Positions 30,974-40,084 are shown, counted from the stretch's first letter. The stretch is DNA of 64,000 bases from Candidatus Vesicomyidisocius sp. Pext_18_S21 (GCA_021730165.1 CP072535.1:1-64000), one strand, 5' to 3'. Numbers and translations are program-made. The notes: a model not told the origin generated them from the letters alone.

Positions 30974-31504
30974 ATGAATTCTAAAAAAGAATTATGGATA
31001 TTATTAGCATCTTTTGTGTTGCCAATTGCTTTTGGAACGGCTTTTTTTTACCTAAGTCCTGAGTCTTTTACTCGCCACACGATTAATTTCGGTGAGTTTG
31101 TTAATCCTATTATTACTACTGAAAAAGAAGATGTAGTTTTTACAGATATCAATCAAAACCTACAAGGTTTGTGGACTTTGGCTTATGTAACTAAGCAATG
31201 CGATAGTGTTTGTGTAAAAGCATTGCATGATATAAGAATTGTTCGAATTTTGATGAATGAAGACATGCTTCGTATTCAATGTTTATTGCTAATGACAAGT
31301 AAAGCTAAAGCGCAACAAGCAGATGTATTAGTTGGATATTCTAGTGAGTCACTTAGTCGACAATTTAACCAGTTTTCAAAAAATAGTTTATTTTTAATTG
31401 ATCCACTTGGTAATGTGATGTTACGTTACGATTCAAAACAATTAGAAGTTAAACGCGTGATTAAAGATTTAAAACGCTTGTTAAAGTATTCAAGTATTGG
31501 CTAA
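30974..31504 (+). CDS. Membrane-anchored thioredoxin-fold protein, cytochrome oxidase biogenesis type
   Basis: A 176-residue protein with one N-terminal membrane helix (LWILLASFVLPIAFGTAFF) and a periplasmic thioredoxin-like domain. It has CDSVC, the CxxxC pattern of SCO copper chaperones, in LWTLAYVTKQCDSVCVKAL, and the late motif LFLIDPLGNVMLRY, as in small proteins encoded beside ctaA/ctaB in proteobacteria. It is 12 bp upstream of ctaB. A role in copper delivery or redox during oxidase assembly is inference; the canonical SCO histidine is not evident. Confidence 0.75.
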   Translation: MNSKKELWILLASFVLPIAFGTAFFYLSPESFTRHTINFGEFVNPIITTEKEDVVFTDINQNLQGLWTLAYVTKQCDSVCVKALHDIRIVRILMNEDMLRIQCLLLMTSKAKAQQADVLVGYSSESLSRQFNQFSKNSLFLIDPLGNVMLRYDSKQLEVKRVIKDLKRLLKYSSIG

Positions 31505-31516
31505 TAGGAGATAATA

Positions 31517-32410
31517 ATGCCTTTAATTAGTGACTTATTAGCTTTATGTAAACTTAAGGTGGTGGCATTGATATTGCTTACGGCAGTGGTGGGCATGTTT
31601 TTAGCTGTACCTGCACCGTATTTACCTAACGGGTTATTAGTATTAAGCGCCTCAATTGGTATTAGTATGGTAGCTGCTTCAGCAGCAGTGTTTAACCATG
31701 TGGTTGATGAACAGATTGATGCCCAAATGTCTCGTACTAACCAACGCCCTTTGCCACAAGGAAGAGTGAGTAAAACTCAAGCGTTAGTTTGGGGAGTATT
31801 TTTAGGATTTATTGGCCTTGGTATTTTGCAAATATTTGTTAATATTATTACTGTTGTGCTTACGTTTATTTCATTATTTGGTTACACTATCGTTTACACC
31901 TTATATCTTAAACGTGCAACACCCCAAAATATTGTTATCGGGGGTGCAGCAGGTGCAACCCCACCTGTGTTAGGATGGACAGCAGTATCTGGTACCCATG
32001 GTATTGAATATGCTTGTTTGTTATTTTTAATTATTTTTATCTGGACACCCCCCCACTTTTGGGCGTTAGCTATTTATCGGGTTGAGGAATACAAAAAAAT
32101 TGATATGCCTATGTTGCCAGTAACACATGGATTAGCTTATACCAGAACGCAGATTTTATTATATACGGTATTATTATTATTAGTTAGTTTGTTGCCTTAT
32201 TTATCAGGAATGTCTGGGCTTATTTATTTGGTAATAACAATTGTATTAGGAGTTAGGTTTCTAGTGTATGCGATTAAAATTTATAATAATCCAGATGATA
32301 AAATGGTTGCTTGGAGTACTTTTATTTATTCAATTAATTATTTAATGTTGTTATTTTTTGCACTATTATTTGATCATTATTGGCTAATATCACCTTGGGA
32401 AATTCTTTAA
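31517..32410 (+). CDS. ctaB: Protoheme IX farnesyltransferase (heme O synthase)
   Basis: Attaches farnesyl to heme B to make heme O, the precursor of heme A. The 297-residue polytopic UbiA-family protein has the first Asp-rich motif in NHVVDEQIDAQMSRTNQRPLP, TIVYTLYLKRATPQNIVIGGAAGATPPVLGW, and the second motif WTPPHFWALAI followed by EEYKKIDMPMLP. ATAGGAG precedes the ATG. Overlies the aa3 oxidase pathway together with ctaA, which is downstream on the opposite strand. Confidence 0.96.
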   Translation: MPLISDLLALCKLKVVALILLTAVVGMFLAVPAPYLPNGLLVLSASIGISMVAASAAVFNHVVDEQIDAQMSRTNQRPLPQGRVSKTQALVWGVFLGFIGLGILQIFVNIITVVLTFISLFGYTIVYTLYLKRATPQNIVIGGAAGATPPVLGWTAVSGTHGIEYACLLFLIIFIWTPPHFWALAIYRVEEYKKIDMPMLPVTHGLAYTRTQILLYTVLLLLVSLLPYLSGMSGLIYLVITIVLGVRFLVYAIKIYNNPDDKMVAWSTFIYSINYLMLLFFALLFDHYWLISPWEIL

Positions 32411-32602
32411 ATGAAAAGATTAGGACAAGTATTTAAAGCAGTTATATCTGCTATGATTGGTGTTGGTAAAAAAGAAGATTTAGTAAAAGATTTTGCACGT
32501 ACTGAAAAACAAGGACCATGGCCTTATATTTTTATTGGTCTAATTATGACATTTGTTTTTATTGGTTTAATAATAGTAATTGTTAAATTAGTATTACCAT
32601 AG
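32411..32602 (+). CDS. DUF2970 small membrane protein
   Basis: A 63-residue protein of the DUF2970 type: a basic/acidic N-terminal part (GVGKKEDLVKDFARTEKQGPWPY) and one C-terminal membrane helix (IFIGLIMTFVFIGLIIVIVKL). It begins on the base after the ctaB stop codon, so is certainly cotranscribed. The family is common near respiratory genes in proteobacteria; no function known. Confidence 0.75.
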   Translation: MKRLGQVFKAVISAMIGVGKKEDLVKDFARTEKQGPWPYIFIGLIMTFVFIGLIIVIVKLVLP

Positions 32603-32692
32603 TTAATTGTTTTTGATGATTACATTAAGTAATCGCTATTATAGGTTGGTTAATAGTTGTATTTATTTAAGAATGGAATATAGAATAAATAG

Positions 32693-33694
32693 TTAGTTGT
32701 TATGTTTTATAAAAGCCCTTTTATGATAATCTTTTTTAAAAATTTTATGTACAATAATAACAATACTAAGCAATAATAGTAATGCTATAGTATTATGTAA
32801 TACTGCTATTATTATTGGCAATGAAAGAATAACATTAAGAACACCAAGTGTGATTTGTATTGTTAATAGAATAACACTTAATATTAAATTAAACCTTAAG
32901 TGGTTGTATTTTCTAAATAAATAAATAAGTAATAGCATGAATATGGTTGTTATTAAAGCGCCAATACGATGAAGCACTTGAATGGCAGAACGTGCCGGAT
33001 TTTCTAATATACCATACTCATAATTATTTCCTAATGATCCCCAATATAACGCATGAGTAAAATCTAGGTCAGGCCACCATTTATTTAAACAAGTTGGAAA
33101 GTACTCACCACAAGATAACGCTGCATAGTTAGCACTTGTCCAGCCACCTAGAATGATTTGTAAACTTAGCATGGTTAGTGTTATTAATAATACAAATTTA
33201 TGTTTTTTTAAAACGTATTGGTAAGTAGTTGGTGTTTTTTTTTGATTTAAGAACATCCAAACAAGTAATACAGTGGTTAAAAACCCCCCTATTAAATGTA
33301 AAGTAACAATACCAGGATGTACTAAAAATGTAACTGTCCACATACCAAATGCACCTTGTAACATAACAAAAAAAACGCTAAATCCAGGTAGTTTTAATGA
33401 TTGTTTGTGTTGTAGTTTCCCTTTTAGTACTAAGAAAAATAGAATAAGTATTGTCAATCCAAGTGTGGAGGCAGTATAGCGATGTAACATTTCTTTCCAA
33501 CCTTTTACAATATTTAGTGGACGAGAAAAACCTTGAATGATAGTACCATCTTTGGCGTTAGGTACACTTAGTTGACCATAACATCCTGGCCAGTCTGGAC
33601 AGCCTAACCCGGCATCCCCTAGTCGTGTGTAAGCGCCTAGAATAACAACAATGAGTGCTAAAATAATTGAAATTTGCAGTATTTTTCTAAACAT
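32693..33694 (-). CDS. ctaA: Heme A synthase
   Basis: Oxidises heme O to heme A for aa3-type oxidase. The 333-residue protein has about eight membrane helices, beginning GAYTRLGDAGLGCPDWPGCYG (conserved TRL..GLSCPDWPxC), with heme-ligand histidines in MLHRYTAS, LVHPGIVTLHLIGG, VLHRIGAL and VLHNTIAL, and the cysteine pair in ALSCGEYFPTC. This is the COX15/type 2 form. Converges with ctaB-DUF2970. Confidence 0.95.
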   Translation of the reverse strand: MFRKILQISIILALIVVILGAYTRLGDAGLGCPDWPGCYGQLSVPNAKDGTIIQGFSRPLNIVKGWKEMLHRYTASTLGLTILILFFLVLKGKLQHKQSLKLPGFSVFFVMLQGAFGMWTVTFLVHPGIVTLHLIGGFLTTVLLVWMFLNQKKTPTTYQYVLKKHKFVLLITLTMLSLQIILGGWTSANYAALSCGEYFPTCLNKWWPDLDFTHALYWGSLGNNYEYGILENPARSAIQVLHRIGALITTIFMLLLIYLFRKYNHLRFNLILSVILLTIQITLGVLNVILSLPIIIAVLHNTIALLLLLSIVIIVHKIFKKDYHKRAFIKHNN

Positions 33695-33794
33695 TTATTT
33701 ATTAAAATAAACCCTTCTCTAATTTTATATAAGTAATTCTAAAATAGAATAAAGCATCTTTCAATAAGAGATTAGAATATTTCTTATTGGATTG

Positions 33795-34619
33795 TTATTC
33801 TAATTTGTTAATCAAAGATTTATAAGCATGCCAAGTGGCATGTGCTAATACTGGAACAGTAACTACCATACCTAAAAAATATGGTGTTAATAAACTAGCT
33901 AAAACAATAATACCAACAATTGGGACCCATATCAACATTACAATTTTATTTGCTAATGCTGTTCTAATGCTGGTATTAGCAGCTGTAAATGGATCAATAT
34001 TTTGGTCTAATACCATAGGGAAAGAGAACCAACTAATCATAAAAGATATCCAAGCAGTAACAGCAGTAAAAATGCCATAAATTATTAAAAATAATGGATT
34101 ATTAAAGTTGATAATATCATTTAAGATAGCTTCTATAATTGTTTGATTTTGATTGACAAAAGTGTCGGTATTAAGTATTGCATAAATAAGGGGTGTAAAT
34201 ACCATCCACATAATTGCTATAACAATTAAAATGATGGATAAAAATAATGAAGGGTAAGAGCCATTGGCTTTGAAGGCAGATTTAATAACAGTTAATATAG
34301 ATCTAAAAGAAAGCTCTTCTCCATTAGATAAGCGTTTTGATGCATCATACATAGCCATAGCAGAAATAGGGCCAAATATAATTACCACCATAGCTAATAA
34401 AGGTGCTGCAATATCGCTAAGTGTTGGCGAGTGTGATAAAAAATCCCAGTAAAAATAAGTAAATGAAGTAAATAGTGTGCCATAAAATAATGCCAATGCT
34501 GGACATTTTGTAAAATCTTCTACACCTTGTTTTAACCATGTAAAGGGAGCACTGTAACTAATTTTCTTAATATAAACTTTTTTGTTTATACTCTTAGCCA
34601 TCTGAGGTATTTTTAGCAT
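33795..34619 (-). CDS. DUF2189 integral membrane protein
   Basis: About 274 residues from ATG 34619, chosen because TAGGAGA lies 7 nt upstream; an earlier in-frame ATG at 34646 is possible. Five to six hydrophobic helices, with family-type segments APFTWLKQGVEDFTKCPALALFYG near the N-terminus and SWFSFPMVLDQNIDPFTAANTSIRTALANK near the C-terminus. DUF2189 proteins commonly sit next to cytochrome oxidase genes in alpha/gammaproteobacteria. Function unknown. Divergent from coxB. Confidence 0.8.
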   Translation of the reverse strand: MLKIPQMAKSINKKVYIKKISYSAPFTWLKQGVEDFTKCPALALFYGTLFTSFTYFYWDFLSHSPTLSDIAAPLLAMVVIIFGPISAMAMYDASKRLSNGEELSFRSILTVIKSAFKANGSYPSLFLSIILIVIAIMWMVFTPLIYAILNTDTFVNQNQTIIEAILNDIINFNNPLFLIIYGIFTAVTAWISFMISWFSFPMVLDQNIDPFTAANTSIRTALANKIVMLIWVPIVGIIVLASLLTPYFLGMVVTVPVLAHATWHAYKSLINKLE

Positions 34620-34760
34620 TTTTTCATCTCCTAAAATATTATTCATATTAAAACAGACCTTTTTATAACTGTCAAGAAAATAAATTAAATATTTTGACTT
34701 AGAATTAAGTAAGTTTATTATTATTTATGAATGATAAAAATAATTGTGTATCATAGTATA

Positions 34761-34790
34761 AATTTTCAATACACTTGTGTATTGAAAATT
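34761..34790. promoter_or_regulatory. 30-bp inverted repeat upstream of coxB
   Basis: AATTTTCAATACAC (34761-34774) and GTGTATTGAAAATT (34777-34790) are perfect 14-bp arms around TT. It lies 29 bp before the coxB ATG and 140 bp from the divergent DUF2189 gene. Could be an operator for a dimeric regulator or a 5' leader hairpin; the ribosome-binding AGGGGAG follows near 34807. No family of regulator recognised. Confidence 0.55.
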
Positions 34791-34818
34791 ATAATATTTT
34801 TATATAGGGGAGAAATTT

Positions 34819-35928
34819 ATGAGTAAATTGACGTCTTATTTAGGTAGTTTGATTGCAATAATATCAGTAAATGCATTTTCTGAATATGATTTTAATATGA
34901 CACGTGGAGTTACCTCGGTTAGTAGAGATATTTATGGATTACACATGATGGTGTTTTGGGTTTGTGTTGCCATCGCTATTATTGTATTTAGTATTATGAT
35001 TTACTCATTGATTGTACACCGTAAGTCTCAAGGTGCAGTAGCTGCAAATTTTCATGAAAGTACAAAGGCTGAATTGCTTTGGACAGGTATTCCTATTATC
35101 ATTTTAGTATTAATGGCAATTCCTGCTTCAAGTACATTGATTGATTTAGAAGATACTTCTAAAGCAGAAATGACTATTAAGATTACAGGCCATCAGTGGA
35201 AATGGCAATACGATTACCCTAAGGAAGGTATTAGTTTTATTTCTAATCTTAAACAAAATTCTAAAGATGCTATCTACTCTAAAAATAAACATGAGAATTA
35301 TTTGTTAGAAGTGGATAATAATTTAGTGTTACCGGTAGATACTTCTATTCGTTTCTTAATCACTTCAAATGATGTTATTCATAACTGGTGGGTACCTGAT
35401 TTTGGTGTGAAGCAGGATGCTAATCCAGGTTTTATTAATGATGCTTGGGCAAAGATTGATGAAATAGGTACCTATCGTGGTCAGTGTGCTGAACTTTGTG
35501 GTAAAGATCATGGTTTTATGCCTATTGTGGTCGATGTAGTCTCTAAGGTAGATTATGCTCAATGGGTATTAAAGCAACAGATAGCTAAAGCAGCAAAACT
35601 TATTCAATCAAGAAAAACTTGGAGTAAGAAGGATTTAACAAGCTTGGGTAAAAAAGTCTATAACACAAACTGTTCTAGCTGCCATGGTATTACTGGTAAA
35701 GGTATTCCTGGTATTTTTCCAGCACTTAGGGGTAGTTCTGTTGCAACTGGTGATATCAAAAATCATATAGGAATTGTTTTGCACGGAAAGGCCGGGACTG
35801 CTATGGCTAGTTATAAAAATATACTGGGAGATACTGATATTGCAGCAGTAATAACCTTTGAAAGGAGTTCTTTTGGTAATCAAATGGGTGATTTGGTTCA
35901 GCCATTTGATATTAAATCTGCACGTTAA
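34819..35928 (+). CDS. coxB: Cytochrome c oxidase subunit II with fused cytochrome c domain
   Basis: Entry subunit of the aa3-type oxidase. The 369-residue product has a signal peptide, two membrane helices (about 38-60 and 90-110), the cupredoxin domain with CuA ligands in VIHNWWVPDFGVKQDANPG and GQCAELCGKDHGFM (about 221-234), and a C-terminal cytochrome c domain with CSSCH (about 285-289) and methionine in GTAMASYK. The caa3-like fusion lets it receive electrons directly. AGGGGAGAAATTT precedes the start. First gene of the coxBAGC cluster. Confidence 0.96.
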   Translation: MSKLTSYLGSLIAIISVNAFSEYDFNMTRGVTSVSRDIYGLHMMVFWVCVAIAIIVFSIMIYSLIVHRKSQGAVAANFHESTKAELLWTGIPIIILVLMAIPASSTLIDLEDTSKAEMTIKITGHQWKWQYDYPKEGISFISNLKQNSKDAIYSKNKHENYLLEVDNNLVLPVDTSIRFLITSNDVIHNWWVPDFGVKQDANPGFINDAWAKIDEIGTYRGQCAELCGKDHGFMPIVVDVVSKVDYAQWVLKQQIAKAAKLIQSRKTWSKKDLTSLGKKVYNTNCSSCHGITGKGIPGIFPALRGSSVATGDIKNHIGIVLHGKAGTAMASYKNILGDTDIAAVITFERSSFGNQMGDLVQPFDIKSAR

Positions 35929-35955
35929 TTTAGAGTAATTAAAAGGAGAAACAAT

Positions 35956-37557
35956 ATGACAACAATAACTGCTTACACTAGTCATCACAGTCCTGAAAAA
36001 GGTTTGATGAGATGGATTAAGACAACTAATCATAAAGATATTGGATCGTTATATTTATGGTTTGCATTTATCATGCTGTTAATTGGTGGTGCAATGGCAA
36101 TGGTTATTCGTATGGAATTATTTCAACCAGGTATGCAATTAATTAATCCACAATTTTTTAATCAAATGACAACTATGCACGGTTTGATTATGGTTTTTGG
36201 TGCGATTATGCCAGCATTTGTTGGTTTGGGTAACTGGCTTATTCCAATGATGATAGGAGCTCCTGATATGGCATTGCCACGAATGAATAATTGGTCTTTC
36301 TGGATTTTGCCATTTGCTGGTGGTATTTTACTAAGCACATTCTTTATGGAGGGTGGCGCACCTGCGTTTGGTTGGACATTTTATGCACCACTCTCAACAA
36401 CATTTGCACCAGATAGTACTGATTTCTTTATTTTTGCAGTACACTTATTAGGCTTTTCTTCCATTATGGGTGCGATTAATATTATTGCAACAGTGGTCAA
36501 TATGCGCGCATTAGAAATGAAGCTTATGGATATGCCATTATTTGTATGGACATGGCTAATTACCTCATTTTTGCTTATTGGTGCGATGCCAGTACTTGCG
36601 GGTGCGGTAACTATGATGTTAACAGATCGTAATTTTGGCACGGCATTTTTTGATGCAGCAGGTGGTGGTGACCCTGTTATGTTTCAGCATATCTTTTGGT
36701 TTTTTGGTCATCCTGAGGTTTATATTATGATTTTACCAGCATTTGGCGTAATTTCACATGTTATTCCAACCTTTGCACGTAAACCTTTATTTGGTTATTC
36801 ATCAATGGTTTATGCTACTGCATCGATTGCATTTTTATCCTATATTGTTTGGGCGCACCATATGTTTTTAACTGGCATGCCAGTTGCGGGTGAGTTGTAT
36901 TTTATGTACGCTACCATGTTAATTGCGGTGCCAACTGGTGTTAAAGTGTTTAACTGGATCTCAACTATGTGGAGAGGTTCTATGACTTTTGAGACGCCAA
37001 TGTTATGGGCTGTTTCATTTGTATTTTTATTTACGATTGGCGGTTTTTCTGGCGTAATGGTAGGAATTGCGCCGGCAGATATTCAGTATCATGATACTTA
37101 TTTTGTAGTTGCACATTTTCATTATGTTTTAGTGACTGGTGCATTATGGTCTATTATTGCAGCAACATTTTATTGGTTGCCTAAATGGACAGGTAAAATG
37201 TACAATGAAACTTTGGCAAAGGTACACTTTTGGTGGGCAGTTATTTCAGTAAATGTTTTATTCTTTCCTCAGCACTTTTTAGGACTTGCTGGTATGCCTA
37301 GGCGTATTCCTGATTATTCCTTACAGTTTGCTGATTTTAATATGATTTCCTCTATTGGTGGTTTTGCATTTGGAACATCATTTATTCTATTCACCTATAT
37401 TGTTATTGATTGTATTCGTAATGGTAAGCCAGCAGATGCTCGTCCTTGGGAAGGTGCTAAAGGTTTGGAATGGACCTTAGAGCCAAAAGCACAGTATCAT
37501 AGCTTTAATAAACCACCAACAAGAGAGTTGATTAAGCAAGAATCTCAGAACTCTTAA
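35956..37557 (+). CDS. coxA: Cytochrome c oxidase subunit I (aa3 type)
   Basis: Catalytic heme-copper subunit, twelve membrane helices in 533 residues. Low-spin heme ligand in TTMHGLIMVFGAIMP; CuB/active-site His-Tyr region FWFFGHPEVYIMILPAFG; CuB histidines in WAHHMF; heme ligands in VAHFHYVLV; the D-channel region is present. This is a canonical A-type enzyme. AAAGGAG precedes the start. Its stop codon overlaps the ATG of the following 32-residue gene (TAATG). Confidence 0.98.
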   Translation: MTTITAYTSHHSPEKGLMRWIKTTNHKDIGSLYLWFAFIMLLIGGAMAMVIRMELFQPGMQLINPQFFNQMTTMHGLIMVFGAIMPAFVGLGNWLIPMMIGAPDMALPRMNNWSFWILPFAGGILLSTFFMEGGAPAFGWTFYAPLSTTFAPDSTDFFIFAVHLLGFSSIMGAINIIATVVNMRALEMKLMDMPLFVWTWLITSFLLIGAMPVLAGAVTMMLTDRNFGTAFFDAAGGGDPVMFQHIFWFFGHPEVYIMILPAFGVISHVIPTFARKPLFGYSSMVYATASIAFLSYIVWAHHMFLTGMPVAGELYFMYATMLIAVPTGVKVFNWISTMWRGSMTFETPMLWAVSFVFLFTIGGFSGVMVGIAPADIQYHDTYFVVAHFHYVLVTGALWSIIAATFYWLPKWTGKMYNETLAKVHFWWAVISVNVLFFPQHFLGLAGMPRRIPDYSLQFADFNMISSIGGFAFGTSFILFTYIVIDCIRNGKPADARPWEGAKGLEWTLEPKAQYHSFNKPPTRELIKQESQNS

Positions 37558-37655
37558 TGAAAAATAAAAATCAACAAGGTGTGGTAATTACTGTAGTCAT
37601 TACCAGCGCTATTGCAGTAGGTGTGTTTATAGTAACCATTGTATTGTATGGTTGA
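37557..37655 (+). CDS. 32-residue membrane protein, oxidase small assembly type
   Basis: Too short for normal ORF calling. It starts with the ATG overlapping the coxA stop and encodes a short polar start (MKNKNQQG) and one hydrophobic helix (VVITVVITSAIAVGVFIVTI), then YG and stop. The stop region overlaps the ctaG start (ATG at 37648). Such tiny single-helix proteins are found between coxA and ctaG in other proteobacteria and are named cytochrome oxidase small assembly proteins. Tight overlaps on both sides make it real. Confidence 0.75.
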   Translation: MKNKNQQGVVITVVITSAIAVGVFIVTIVLYG

Positions 37656-38181
37656 TATAAGTGTTAGGAAAAAAATTACAAAAATATTTTGGATAAAATT
37701 AATTCTATCACCAATATTAATGTTTGCCTTTGCTTATGCAATGGTACCTATTTACGATGTATTTTGTGAAATTACTGGATTTAATGGTACAACAGGTAGA
37801 ATTAATAGTGAACAAGTATATGCTATAGATGAATCGCGTAGGATTGAGGTAAGTTTTTTTGCTATGACAATGGGAGGTTTTCCAGTACAGTTCAGGCCTA
37901 AAATAAATTCCATGGAAGTAATACCAGGTAAGTTTTACACCACTAGTTATATTGCTAAGAACAATACTGATAAAGTTATTATTGGTCAAGCGGTTCCTAG
38001 TGTTGCTCCTACAGAAGCGGCATTGTACTTTAAAAAGTTAGAGTGTTTTTGTTTTAATAAACAAGTATTTGAACCACATCAGAAGATAGAAATGACTTTA
38101 AGATTTGTAATTGAACCAGAATTAGATAAGCGTATTAAAGACGTGAGTTTATCTTATAATTTTTTTAAGATTAAAAGTTAA
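37648..38181 (+). CDS. ctaG: Cytochrome c oxidase assembly protein CtaG (Cox11)
   Basis: Copper chaperone that inserts CuB into subunit I. From ATG 37648 the product has 177 residues: one N-terminal helix (LILSPILMFAFAYAMVPIYDVFC), then the periplasmic immunoglobulin-like domain with the copper motif ECFCF (CxC) and PVFF-like NKQVFEPHQK. An upstream in-frame TTG (37639) is less likely. Starts inside the preceding 32-residue gene and is 17 bp before coxC. Confidence 0.95.
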   Translation: MVDISVRKKITKIFWIKLILSPILMFAFAYAMVPIYDVFCEITGFNGTTGRINSEQVYAIDESRRIEVSFFAMTMGGFPVQFRPKINSMEVIPGKFYTTSYIAKNNTDKVIIGQAVPSVAPTEAALYFKKLECFCFNKQVFEPHQKIEMTLRFVIEPELDKRIKDVSLSYNFFKIKS

Positions 38182-38198
38182 AAAAAGGGAGTAAAGAT

Positions 38199-39083
38199 AT
38201 GAATGAACGAGAATATTATGTGCCAAGTGCTACTTATTGGCCTATTATTGGTTCAATTGGCGTTACTACTTTATTTGTAGGTTTTGCTAATCAAATGCAT
38301 GGTGCTAGTTGGGGTGCTTCAATTATGGCCTTAGGCTTTAGTATTTTGGTATTTATGATGTTTGGTTGGTTTGGTCAAGTTGTTAATGAAAGCACTAGTG
38401 GTATGTATAACACTCAAGTTGATCGTTCATTTCGCTGGGGTATGAGTTGGTTTATTTTTTCTGAAGTAATGTTTTTTGCCGTTTTTTTTGGAGTGTTATT
38501 TTATGCAAGGCAGTTATCAGTTCCGTGGCTAGGCGGTTCAGGTAATAACCATTTTACTCCTGATTTATGGAATGGTTTTAGTTCAACATGGCAACAAATT
38601 GCTTTTAGCACACCTGGTTTAATCCTACAATCAGGTACAGTAATTTCTGTGCCAAGACAACTAGTTGATGCTTGGGGTTTGCCAGCTTTAAATACAGCAT
38701 TACTACTTTTATCAGGCGTTACTTTAACTTTTGCACATCATACATTGCGTAATGGAGATCGTAATAAAATTATTGGATGGTTGGTCGCTACTATTGTTCT
38801 TGGCGTGTTATTTTTAGGATTTCAAATTACTGAATATGGTCATGCATATCATGATGGTTTGAAGCTAACTTCTGGTATTTATGGCTCAACATTTTATATG
38901 TTAACTGGTTTTCATGGTTTTCATGTAACAGTTGGTGTAATTATGTTAACTGTTATTCTTTATCGTGTACAAAAAGGACATTTTAGTGCAGATAGCCACT
39001 TTGGCTTTGAAGGTGTTGCTTGGTATTGGCATTTTGTAGATGTGGTGTGGTTGGGTTTATTTATCTTTGTGTATTGGCTGTAG
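38199..39083 (+). CDS. coxC: Cytochrome c oxidase subunit III
   Basis: Seven-helix core subunit that stabilises the oxidase and aids proton uptake. The 294-residue product begins YYVPSATYWPIIGSIGVTTL and has the family segments RWGMSWFIFSEVMFFAVFFG, GFQITEYGHAYH, GSTFYMLTGFHGFHVTVG and WYWHFVDVVWLGLFIFVYW. AAAAAAGGGAG precedes the ATG. Followed by a 65-bp gap before DUF2909. Confidence 0.97.
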   Translation: MNEREYYVPSATYWPIIGSIGVTTLFVGFANQMHGASWGASIMALGFSILVFMMFGWFGQVVNESTSGMYNTQVDRSFRWGMSWFIFSEVMFFAVFFGVLFYARQLSVPWLGGSGNNHFTPDLWNGFSSTWQQIAFSTPGLILQSGTVISVPRQLVDAWGLPALNTALLLLSGVTLTFAHHTLRNGDRNKIIGWLVATIVLGVLFLGFQITEYGHAYHDGLKLTSGIYGSTFYMLTGFHGFHVTVGVIMLTVILYRVQKGHFSADSHFGFEGVAWYWHFVDVVWLGLFIFVYWL

Positions 39084-39148
39084 TTAGTTATAAAGTTGAT
39101 AAATATATTTTATATTTGGTTTTTTAGCCTATTTCATAGGAAAAGCTA

Positions 39149-39376
39149 ATGACACAAATTATCATAATCATCATTATTATTGCTATTTTAATAGCACTAA
39201 GTATAGGTTTATTGGGTATGCTTAAAGGCGGTAAAGCTGGTTCGAATAAAATGTTTAAATCATTAGTAATACGTGTAGCATTGTCTTTATCTTTGTTTAT
39301 TATCGTTATGTTTTCTGCTTATATGGATTGGATAGAACCTAATGTAATTATGATGGATGCATTTTCTTTTCAGTGA
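39149..39376 (+). CDS. DUF2909 twin-helix membrane protein
   Basis: A 75-residue protein with two hydrophobic helices, IIIIIIIIAILIALSIGLL and VALSLSLFIIVMFSAYMDWI, joined by a basic linker (KGGKAGSNKMFKSLVIR). This is the layout of DUF2909 (twin transmembrane) proteins, which sit between coxC and surf1 in many gammaproteobacteria. Its stop overlaps the GTG start of surf1 by 4 nt. Probably an oxidase assembly or accessory protein; unproven. Confidence 0.8.
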   Translation: MTQIIIIIIIIAILIALSIGLLGMLKGGKAGSNKMFKSLVIRVALSLSLFIIVMFSAYMDWIEPNVIMMDAFSFQ

Positions 39377-40074
39377 TTAAGAATACTATTTTTATTCCTA
39401 CGATTTTAATATTCTTAATTATTTATGGATTAGTATCATTAGGATTTTGGCAGATTGAGCGTGCTGATGAGAAGCGTATTATTGAGAATAAGATTATACT
39501 AGCACAACAAAAACCAGTTCAGTTGATAACAAATGTAAAAGAGGTGTTGAATAAAGAGCATCATCAGGTACTATTAAAAGGTCATTATGACACTGATAAA
39601 CAATTTATTTATGATAATCAAATTGTTAATGGTAATGCTGGTTATTATGTACTTACACCTTTTGTGTTAAGTAATAAAAATACCATCTTAGTTAACCGTG
39701 GTTTTGTGCCTTGGAATGGAAGCCGTGATCATTTGGTTAATATTAAGGTAGATAATCTAACAAGAGTTATTAAAGTTAGACTGGTTAAGCCTGTTGAACG
39801 TATTAAACTTAAGCAAGAATTAATCACATCAAATTTTCCTGTATTAATACAGTCTTTAAATTTAGACGAGTTATCTTTGTTATCTGATTATCCAATTGTT
39901 GCCATGTTAGCTCGTCTTGATATTGAAGATAGTGATGGATTTTTTAGGCAATGGCAACCTTTTTATGGTAGTGTGAATAAGCACTTAAGTTATGCATTGC
40001 AATGGTTCTTAATGGCTTTAGTGTTAGGTATTATTTCTTTAAGATTATGGATAAAGAAAAATAAAAAAAAATGA
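39373..40074 (+). CDS. SURF1-family cytochrome oxidase assembly protein
   Basis: A 233-residue protein with helices at both ends (TIFIPTILIFLIIYGLVSLGFWQI and HLSYALQWFLMALVLGIISL) enclosing a periplasmic domain, the SURF1 layout, with typical motifs LGFWQIERADEK, GYYVLTPF, ILVNRGFVPW and HLSYALQWF. SURF1 helps heme A insertion into subunit I. It starts with GTG in the 4-base overlap GTGA with DUF2909. Confidence 0.92.
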   Translation: MIKNTIFIPTILIFLIIYGLVSLGFWQIERADEKRIIENKIILAQQKPVQLITNVKEVLNKEHHQVLLKGHYDTDKQFIYDNQIVNGNAGYYVLTPFVLSNKNTILVNRGFVPWNGSRDHLVNIKVDNLTRVIKVRLVKPVERIKLKQELITSNFPVLIQSLNLDELSLLSDYPIVAMLARLDIEDSDGFFRQWQPFYGSVNKHLSYALQWFLMALVLGIISLRLWIKKNKKK

Positions 40075-40084
40075 TCTATATCAA
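40071..40084. promoter_or_regulatory. FNR/ANR-like box upstream of ccoN
   Basis: ATGATCTATATCAA matches the FNR/ANR consensus TTGAT-N4-ATCAA at 9 of 10 specified bases. It overlaps the surf1 stop and lies 112 bp before the ccoN ATG, a plausible activator distance if transcription starts near 40110-40130. cbb3 oxidases are classic FNR/ANR targets. No fnr gene is in the window, so regulation is inferred. Confidence 0.5.
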
